Shown here in pieces: positions 59,301 through 64,000 of a DNA stretch of 64,000 nt (the stretch's first letter is position 1; each line of letters starts with the position of its first letter). The stretch is from contig DF239749.1 of NCBI GenBank assembly GCA_000507305.1, forward strand, positions 102,230 to 166,229, read 5' to 3'. This stretch comes from Breviolum minutum Mf 1.05b.01 (taxonomy: Eukaryota; Sar; Dinophyceae; Suessiales; Symbiodiniaceae). The notes under the pieces are model-generated. The model saw only the letters and a program-made list of their open reading frames with translations, searched no databases and was not told where the DNA came from. The translations under genes and the position numbers were made by a program.

Positions 59301-62300
59301 TCCTGCGTTTTTTTGATGAGGCGGCTCTTTTGCAAGTCATGCGCTGTTTAGATGAGGAGATGGGCGGGAGGTTTTCTTTTCCAAAAAGATTCCGCAAAGG
59401 TTCAGGGTACACAAATCTACCACGTCGCTTCACGTAGATTATATTATCTAGGTGGGGGTTTCAAATATTGTTTATTTTCACCCCGAACTTCGGGGAAGGT
59501 TCCCAGTTTGACTGATATTTTTCAGATATGATGGATTGAAACCACCAACTAGTTTTAGATATTCTTGGATTTAAACAAGTAAAAGATATAGACAGTAATG
59601 TCAAATAACTTCGAGTAGATTAGATCTTGAACTTTAACAACTACTAAATACATAGATATATAAATACTCTGGTTGTTTTTCTTGTGGAAAGTTTCTGATT
59701 ATTTTTCAGGAATTACATACAAGATTTCCTAATGAAACAGAGGAAACCGAGTTCTGATTCGATGAAATGATGAAATGTCCGGACTCAGCTTAAGAGACTC
59801 AGATGTATGAACCTTCCAGATATGAATCAACAACAATTTGCTACATGAAAGGACGGATTTTTGTTTTGGTGAAACCAGGCACAACATTTTGTGAACCAGG
59901 TGTGTGTATGTATGTGTGTATTTAATAGATATATATATATATAGTTGGGTAAATGTTATGGGGGGATTGGTGGGGTGCCTTGTAGATCTAAATATGAATA
60001 TATAGTGATGTGTTATAATTTGAAAAAATAGATACATATAAAACACCCATATAAAATACATATTGCCTTCAAATGGTTGCATGTTACTTAACTGTATATA
60101 CATTCTGAAATTATATGCATTTACCCATACACTCCTAAAATGAACATGTAAACCATATAGTGGTGTACGAGTTAGAAAGGACATAGATATCAGTTTACTC
60201 TAGATTTTGCACCTGACCATCTAAGGGCTTGAATGAGATGTTTTTTTCTGAAATGATTTACCCTAACCGGCCCTAACCCTCCAATGGAGGGGTGAATGAA
60301 CCTCTATTACGCTTCCCGGTGTATTGGTTCCTAAATAGCCAACTGGATTGAGGGTTCAGGATTCTTAGGGTACTCAGATTGGAGTGTTGAATCTCCACAT
60401 TTTTTCAAGCAATGCTTGGGTTATCCCCAAAAATAACATCTACTGTAATAGGGGGCCGTTTATGTCCCTCCATTTTTCCACGGGGCTTGGGGCGGTATAC
60501 CCTTGTAGGGATTGCCTCCGGTGGGTGGCTCGTTATCACATCCAAACTCACCAGGAGTTGGCGCCTCAAGGAGTGCGTGTAGGTGGCACCGTTGGCAGAA
60601 GGGGAAGGTCTACCCACTCTGGCAAACGGTCCCATAGTGTGTCACGAATGTCGTTTTTGTCATTGATTTTTGAAACCTTTACCAAGGTGGGATATGTGAT
60701 CGTTACCTGGGAGGGTATTTCAAGTTTATGACATTCTGGGTGGTGGTTTCAAACATTTCTATTTTCACCCCTACCTGGGGAGATGATCCAATTTGACTAA
60801 TATGTTTCAAATGGGTTGAAACCACCAACTAGCATGGTTTTGGCCTTTTTTTGCAGGTTCGATGATGCCTGGCGTAGTGGACACGGAAATGCAAACACAT
60901 TTACGTTCACAGGAGCCGGTGGCATTTCGTTCAGCGGTCGGATAAGTCACTTCCCCGTTTGTATTACCTACTAAAAAAACCTCAGGGGGCTCGGAATATA
61001 TTAGGTACCTGGAACCCAAATGACCCGGCTGTTTTGATTGGATTTTCGGCCTTGTTTTTGAAGGGTTGACCTTCAAACAAAAAGGTCAAAATAGGGTTCC
61101 AGGTATATATACTGAAACTATGCAGATATCCTGTAATTGCGTGAATTGAAAACGGAAGATATAATATTGCCTTCCTGCGCCTTCCATGACTTTGAAAATT
61201 CAAATCTCAATTTGCCAGATGTGTAGCTGCCAGAAAAAAAATCCTGCAAGGACTTTGAGGGTAACAGCTTCTTCCGCAGTTTGAGCCGTGTCACTAGTGA
61301 CTATGAGAAACCAGCTGCACCACCATCAGGCAACAGGGATGTTTGTTGGGTTTTTTGCGGGGGGTTGTTTCATGGCTCAAGGGTCCATCGCAACAAGGGT
61401 TGGAGATGTGAAGTTGAGAAATTGACATGATGGATTTTTGGTGATGTTTTTACCCCAGTACCGTTGGTTTGAGAGGCCCATTTTTTTTGAAAACACATTC
61501 AAGTTTCCAAAAAGCAGCGGGTTAGATTTTTCCGTGTCCAGGTTACCTTATTGGATAAACAAATAGATACATCACCCGGGTAAAGCTTAACCACACTCTG
61601 TTGATACAGTTGACGGTTCTGAAATCCTGCACAGGGAAAAGTGCAGCACACGGGGAAATCCCCCTCAATAGTGGCAAATCAAGGCCACTAAAAGTGTAAA
61701 AATCCTGGTGCTGACAAGTACTCGGAAGGGGGACTACCCAAACTATATATTATATGTTGGTTTTTTCTACATGCAAAAGTTGTGCCGAATTTCCAAATAA
61801 GATCAATAGAAACAGAAACATCAATTTCAGAAGTCATGTGGGCTCGGATCTTACTCGCATTTTTTGAATATTGATCTGTTTTGGATCTTTGAATTTGTTC
61901 GCTTTACACATGATTATCATACGTTCAACTTATGAAATGAATGTATCACCATGTGGGGAAAATCCTTGGAACTTATTCCCTAAACCATATCCCAACCATT
62001 TTTAAAATTCAAATCAAAGCAAACCCATAGAATTTGCATGGTAAATGTACCCACATCGGCCATAAAATTCAATCTTTCATGTATGCAAGTAAAATCAGTC
62101 CCACGACATGAGCAATGAAAAAAATCCTGGTTGGACCGGTTGGTTAGATTATATAGGTGATTATAGTACCCAGTTACATATAGAGGCTATAGGGATTATA
62201 CTAGGCTAATATAAGGATCCCTATTAACCAACCAGTCTTTTTCGTGGCTTCCTTCGAGCCCTTTCGAGCTCGAGTCGACCTTTCCGAGACTTTCAGACAT

Positions 62301-62377
62301 CTGTGAGGCCTGGATCATCCAGAAAATGTGGCGGCCTTCCTGCATTGGCTTCTTTTCAAGGCGGGGTTCCGCTGCAG
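50108..62377 (+). CDS. Short-chain dehydrogenase/reductase gene, at least 12 exons (whole span)
   Basis: This is a classical SDR, an NAD(P)H-dependent carbonyl or alcohol oxidoreductase. Joined exons give about 294 residues. Motifs in order: TGAGSGIG (cofactor-binding glycine loop), AADVGS, HNAAV (NNAG equivalent), AINVEG, HISSGAAH (catalytic Ser), YCTSK (catalytic Tyr and Lys) and MMPGVVDTEM. The SSGAAH plus PGVVDTxMQ pattern is most like the sepiapterin reductase / benzil reductase branch. The first 44 residues are Arg-rich and hydrophobic without acidic residues, as in a mitochondrial or plastid presequence. Donors are 5 GT, 3 GC and 3 GA, and all 11 acceptors are AG|G. The C-terminus after HPENVAAFLHWLLFKA is not resolved, and the substrate cannot be read from the sequence. 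Confidence 0.9.
50262..50345. repeat. GAT/ATC trinucleotide microsatellite in SDR intron 1
   Basis: GATGAT units switch to ATCATC units, making an imperfect inverted repeat that fills half of a 159-nt intron. Confidence 0.95.
50399..50494 (+). CDS. SDR exon 2 (cofactor-binding TGxxxGIG)
   Basis: It encodes VVTGAGSGIGRALSVLLASK then GLHVVAVGRRQQ, the Rossmann beta1-alpha-beta2 unit. The Arg pair after beta2 is typical of NADP preference. Donor CAG|GTGCCA. Confidence 0.95.
50546..50683. mobile_element. Foldback element, family L
   Basis: GTGGGTGTTTCCTAAAATGG pairs with ACCATTTTAGGAAACCCCCA; inner TTGGTTTAATA/TATTAAACCAA. It begins about 50 bases after SDR exon 2. Confidence 0.92.
51030..51169. 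mobile_element. Foldback element, family G
   Basis: CCATGTGAGCAATGAAAAAA at left, TTTTTTTTTCGTGGCTCGG at right. A second partial copy lies at about 51255-51365. Confidence 0.85.
51406..51450 (+). CDS. SDR exon 3 (45 nt)
   Basis: It encodes ALEETCKMSSQIEVR, filling exactly the gap between GRRQQ and AVAADVGS. Acceptor TTCCAG|G, donor CGG|GTCTCT, phase 0 both sides. Confidence 0.88.
51557..51664. mobile_element. Foldback element, family B
   Basis: CTATAGGTGGTGGCAACTCA at left, GTGGAAACCACCAACTAG at right. In SDR intron 3. Confidence 0.88.
51812..51926. mobile_element. Foldback element, family F
   Basis: TACACTCCCTAAAAATAACA at left, TAGTTTCAGGGAGGGTA at right; inner TTGCACCTGAAAA/TTTTCAGGTGCGAA. 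Confidence 0.88.
52066..52215. mobile_element. Foldback element, family D
   Basis: TACTTGGAAGGATCATCCCA pairs with TGGGATGATCCTCCAAGTA. Inverted orientation relative to 18176-18330. Confidence 0.88.
52842..52942. mobile_element. Foldback element, family F, short-stem variant
   Basis: ACATGGCAATGGAAAATCCA pairs perfectly with TGGATTTTCCATTGCCATGT around AATAAGAAATACATC. Confidence 0.9.
53181..53253 (+). CDS. SDR exon 4
   Basis: It encodes AVAADVGSVEGRQKVQQRVA then ELCQ. The ADV motif binds adenine in SDRs. GA donor (AAG|GAGAGC), phase 1. Confidence 0.92.
53667..53833. mobile_element. Foldback element, family F, interrupted by family A
   Basis: CTCCCTGAAACCAACATA at left and CCTATGTTCAGGGGCCA at right are separated by a family-A element at 53684-53769. 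Confidence 0.7.
53684..53769. mobile_element. Foldback element, family A, nested and shortened
   Basis: TACCATTGATGGAAGAATCC at left, TTTCTTCATCCACAGTA at right. Inserted within a family-F element. Confidence 0.78.
53927..54023. mobile_element. Foldback element, family K
   Basis: TGTTTCCGAAAATAGTGGTA pairs with TACCCCTATATTTGGCAACA; centre GTTCCATTATAAACC. It ends 33 bases before SDR exon 5. Confidence 0.85.
54057..54112 (+). CDS. SDR exon 5
   Basis: It encodes GPDAGPLSCVVHNAAVTGE; HNAAV is the NNAG-type motif. It is placed 33 nt after a foldback element. GC donor (GAG|GCGTCG) in phase 0; GGA|GAGGCG three bases earlier is possible. Confidence 0.9.
54281..54410. mobile_element. Foldback element, family A
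   Basis: TACTGTTGATGGATCAGAAA at left, TTTCTGAACCATCAACAGTA at right. Confidence 0.9.
55246..55329 (+). CDS. SDR exon 6
   Basis: It encodes VGNLDQVSLDDFAKTMAINV then EGPLFMTK, with the conserved Asn of helix alpha4. GA donor (AAG|GAGATC), phase 0. Confidence 0.94.
55370..55488. mobile_element. Foldback element, family H
   Basis: GGTAGGTCCCAATGAGG at left, AACTGGTAGGGAGCCCACCC at right; left arm eroded. It begins about 40 bases after SDR exon 6. Confidence 0.7.
56585..56652 (+). CDS. SDR exon 7 (catalytic Ser)
   Basis: It encodes DLLPFLLESKGRVLHISSGA then AH plus two bases of Arg. The Ser in ISSG is catalytic. GC donor (CAG|GCACGG), phase 2. Confidence 0.94.
56757..56817. mobile_element. 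Foldback element, family F, right half
   Basis: GCATCTTCCAACCATCCATT then TAGTTTCAGGGAGGGTA, identical in style to 51812-51926; the left half is degraded. Confidence 0.75.
56937..57089. mobile_element. Foldback element, family H
   Basis: TGCAAGGTGGGGCCCCTTGG pairs with TGGTAGGGGCCCGCCTTGTA; paired GTTATAAATGGG blocks. Confidence 0.85.
57578..57696 (+). pseudogene. Protein-kinase fragment (activation segment) inside SDR intron 7
   Basis: The translation contains SNVDLQVKLADFGCASSVD then GCRKYWSPELLLYW. This is kinase subdomains VII-VIII: the DFG metal-binding motif, the activation loop and the APE-like SPE motif. No HRD catalytic loop precedes it closely and no further kinase domain follows. 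A GT donor-like TACTG|GTTGGG closes it, and a foldback element starts 37 nt later. It is either a captured or broken gene fragment or one exon of a nested kinase gene. The host SDR frame does not need it. Confidence 0.6.
57734..57840. mobile_element. Foldback element, family T
   Basis: AGTCAACCTACACCCCCC pairs with GGGGGGTAGGTTGACCA; inner CGGCCTTATTAAGGGCTTAT. Related sequence at 941-1200. Confidence 0.8.
58301..58466. mobile_element. Foldback element, family D
   Basis: CTTGGAGGATCATCCCA pairs with TGGGATGATCCTCCAA; inner TAAGTGGTTAACAGC-type blocks. It ends 33 bases before SDR exon 8. Confidence 0.88.
58500..58541 (+). CDS. SDR exon 8 (catalytic Tyr-x3-Lys)
   Basis: A 42-nt exon encoding PLTGCLTYCTSKA; YCTSK is the YxxxK active-site pair. 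Acceptor TGTCAG|G, 33 nt after a foldback element. GA donor (GAG|GACGTA), phase 2. Confidence 0.9.
59132..59225. mobile_element. Foldback element, family J
   Basis: TACCTGGAACCCAAATGACC pairs with GGTCATTTGGGTTTCCGGGT; inner TTGAATGTCAACCCTTCAAA as in 19852-19947, inverted. Confidence 0.92.
59448..59552. mobile_element. Foldback element, family B
   Basis: CTAGGTGGGGGTTTCAAATA at left, TTGAAACCACCAACTAG at right. Confidence 0.9.
60509..60582 (+). CDS. SDR exon 9
   Basis: It encodes DCLRWVARYHIQTHQELAPQ then GVRV. APQGVRVG is typical of the SDR strand before PG. Donor TAG|GTGGCA, phase 1. Confidence 0.88.
60736..60832. mobile_element. Foldback element, family B
   Basis: CTGGGTGGTGGTTTCAAACA at left, TTGAAACCACCAACTAG at right. 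It ends 24 bases before SDR exon 10. Confidence 0.9.
60857..60936 (+). CDS. SDR exon 10
   Basis: It encodes GSMMPGVVDTEMQTHLRSQE then PVAFRSA. PGVVDT is the conserved loop after beta6. Acceptor TTGCAG|G, 24 nt after a foldback element. Donor GCG|GTCGGA. Confidence 0.93.
61006..61105. mobile_element. Foldback element, family J
   Basis: TACCTGGAACCCAAATGACC pairs with ATAGGGTTCCAGGTA; inner TTGAAGGGTTGACCTTCAAA. Confidence 0.9.
61251..61329 (+). CDS. SDR exon 11
   Basis: It encodes DFEGNSFFRSLSRVTSDYEK then PAAPPS. Homology is weak here, but acceptor CAAG|G, GC donor (CAG|GCAACA) and phase fit both neighbours. Confidence 0.75.
62106..62250. mobile_element. Foldback element, family G
   Basis: ACATGAGCAATGAAAAAAAT at left, TCTTTTTCGTGGCTT at right, core TATAAGGATCCCTATTAACC. 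In SDR intron 11. Confidence 0.85.
62308..62377 (+). CDS. SDR exon 12 (3' limit uncertain)
   Basis: It encodes GLDHPENVAAFLHWLLFKAG then FRC. HPENVAAFLHWLL matches the C-terminal helix of the family. Possible donors are AAG|GCGGGG at 62361 and CAG|GTTGGG at 62378. Read straight through, it runs into a foldback element and meets TGA at 62418-62420. Confidence 0.8.
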
Positions 62378-62382
62378 GTTGG

Positions 62383-62453
62383 GACCCATGACGGATCCAT
62401 GGGACTGGTATCGTAAATGAGGTAGATATACCAGTCCCATGGATGCGTCATGG
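62383..62453. mobile_element. Foldback element, family E, abutting SDR exon 12
   Basis: ACCCATGACGGATCCATGGG pairs with CCCATGGATGCGTCATGGG. It starts about 5 bases after the possible exon 12 donor. Confidence 0.88.
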
Positions 62454-62901
62454 GAGATGTGTTTCGTGCGAAAAAAAAATCCAAGAAAGTTCCCCGCAAC
62501 TGGCAGATGAGGGGTCTTTGGCCGGCGACGACTGTCGGACGGGTCGCACCTTCCGGCAGTTCTGCAAGTGGTGGCCGCCAAGGACGACGGCGTCGCCTTC
62601 TACACTGGAGGGGGGCCGGGCAGAAGTCCGACCCTGCAGGGACCGGGGTCTTTGGCCTTGGGTCGTCTACAGCTTGGCCTTGGGTTGAAACCCTCACCTT
62701 GGGTTGATCTCCGGTCTGATTGGTGCGGGCTTTTGGAGGCCCTGGGTGTGGGAAAAAAGAAGCGGACGACTTTCCAGACATCAACAAGCGGGTTGCCGAC
62801 TTTCCAAAAAGATTCTTGGTGGTACTTTGAGCTATGGGGTCCTCACTGCATAATGCACGGTTGAAGCGCTGACTGATCGCTGGAATCCGATTAAAGAGTT
62901 C

Positions 62902-63007
62902 CCTGATGGAAGAAATCCTGCTAACCAGTTGAGGTTGGTAGTTTATCCCGTTATTTACATGGTTTTTTTACATCCCAGCCGGTGCAGGATTTCTTCCATC
63001 AACAGTA
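62902..63007. mobile_element. Foldback element, family A
   Basis: CTGATGGAAGAAATCCTGC at left, GATTTCTTCCATCAACAGTA at right. A right-half fragment of another copy follows at 63036-63080. Confidence 0.88.
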
Positions 63008-63202
63008 TGAATCGTCTCAGGGTCACATGTATTTTTGTACATCCAAAAGGTGGTTGTTTGGGAATTCTTCCATCAACTGCATTTTGAACTCCAACTCTTT
63101 CCATTTAGTAAAGGACATATTATATGGAACTCCATGTGTTCTAAAAGCGAAGCTTCCACAAAAAAAACATACTACCGAACTCTAGGCTGACCCATTTTGA
63201 TT

Positions 63203-63307
63203 GAAATCCCTAGGCATACCAATGCCTTCTGAGGTTTGGTGTTTGGATGGTATGTTTTTTTGGGGGTCCAGTCATACCAAACCTCAGGAGGTGGCCCTGG
63301 ATGTCTA
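63203..63307. mobile_element. Foldback element, family P
   Basis: CATACCAATGCCTTCTGAGG and CATACCAAACCTCAGGAGG arms around GGATGGTATGTTTTTTTGGG. Confidence 0.65.
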
Positions 63308-63439
63308 TAGGGAATATACTCGAAATTATTTTGGTGCCTGCCCAAAAGGTGATTCTGACTATAGGAAATGCGCAAAACATCTGAATGCACCTTCAACCCA
63401 AAAAACATCACGCGGGAATTTCGGAGAAAACAAAAACTG

Positions 63440-63550
63440 CTGGTGGTGGCAACTCAACTATTTTTTAATGTTCAACCCTATTTAGGGGAAGATGTTCAAC
63501 CCATTTTGAGGAGCATATTTTTCAAAGGGGTTGGTTCAACCACCAACTAG
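63440..63550. mobile_element. Foldback element, family B
   Basis: CTGGTGGTGGCAACTCAACT at left, GGTTCAACCACCAACTAG at right. Confidence 0.88.
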
Positions 63551-64000
63551 AAACTAGTGGTAGTTTATTCAAGGGCTGACGCACACTAACTATAGCTGGT
63601 TGGTTGCGGAAGTTACTCCGTGGAGGTGGTTGATATTAATTAAGGTTGGTCCAATCCCCAAACAAAAATTAAGGGAGAAATCAAGGATGATGTCATCATG
63701 ATGTCGCTGAGTTGAAGGGATCCCCTGATGAGTTCAACCAGTATTTCATGGTTCATGGATCTAAGTGTTTTTACTTAACTTCAAGATTTGGGTTTCCAAA
63801 CTACATCTGAAATCATTTGCGCCTTCCACAAACATTCAAATGTTGCCATTGCTGTGTTCTGAAAATGCCCGACTGGTCTTGGATGATCAGTTTGGAAATA
63901 TGTTTTTGGTTCTGATTGTGGTGACAAACATGTTTATCAAGCATAGTTGTAACATATCCCATATCATTTATGCATGGCATGTTTACCTACATTTACCATT

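Noticed and set aside
60384..60731. 115-residue plus-strand frame
   Set aside because: Only the inner 60509-60582 is supported as an SDR exon; the rest is intron on both sides.
724..63550. Regularly recurring short repeats as a CRISPR array
   Set aside because: Units are self-complementary elements dispersed over 63 kb with no constant spacing, no spacers and no cas genes, in a eukaryotic gene context.

Overview
This window looks like nuclear DNA of a dinoflagellate. The evidence is two long host genes on the + strand, each split into many very small exons. Their introns begin with GT, GC or GA, and every acceptor is AG followed by G. There is also a dinoflagellate-type LINE, and the introns are filled with short inverted-repeat (foldback) elements from about 20 families. 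The exons were found by reading for conserved protein motifs and then checking that reading frames and intron phases join. No database search was run.

Layout. Positions 1-10400 are gene-poor and hold foldback elements and AT-rich sequence. Positions 10441-42181 hold a class II fructose-1,6-bisphosphate aldolase gene with 19 exons. They join in frame to 1410 nt (469 aa), including an N-terminal extension of about 105 residues that looks like an organelle-targeting peptide. Intron 10 of this gene (8.9 kb) carries an antisense LINE (24568-31054) flanked by a 16-bp target-site duplication and truncated inside ORF1. Positions 42182-50107 are intergenic. They hold many foldback elements, an AT-rich tract near 46.1-46.4 kb and an unidentified locus (46926-48543) built from two diverged copies of one segment, with a coiled-coil ORF. 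Positions 50108-62377 hold a short-chain dehydrogenase/reductase gene (sepiapterin/benzil reductase-like) with at least 12 exons; its extreme C-terminus is not resolved. A protein-kinase fragment lies inside its intron 7. From 62378 to the end there are foldback elements and an unassigned GC-rich stretch.

The two host genes are not obviously connected in function. The aldolase is a plastid or cytosolic glycolysis/Calvin-cycle enzyme, and the reductase is an NADP-type SDR with a basic N-terminal leader. What links them is structure. Across 29 introns I count 13 GT, 9 GC and 7 GA donors, all with AG|G acceptors. Foldback elements crowd the introns, and in at least eight introns the last element stops 24-33 nt before the acceptor. 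The strongest candidate for something under-described is this population of foldback elements and its relation to splice sites.
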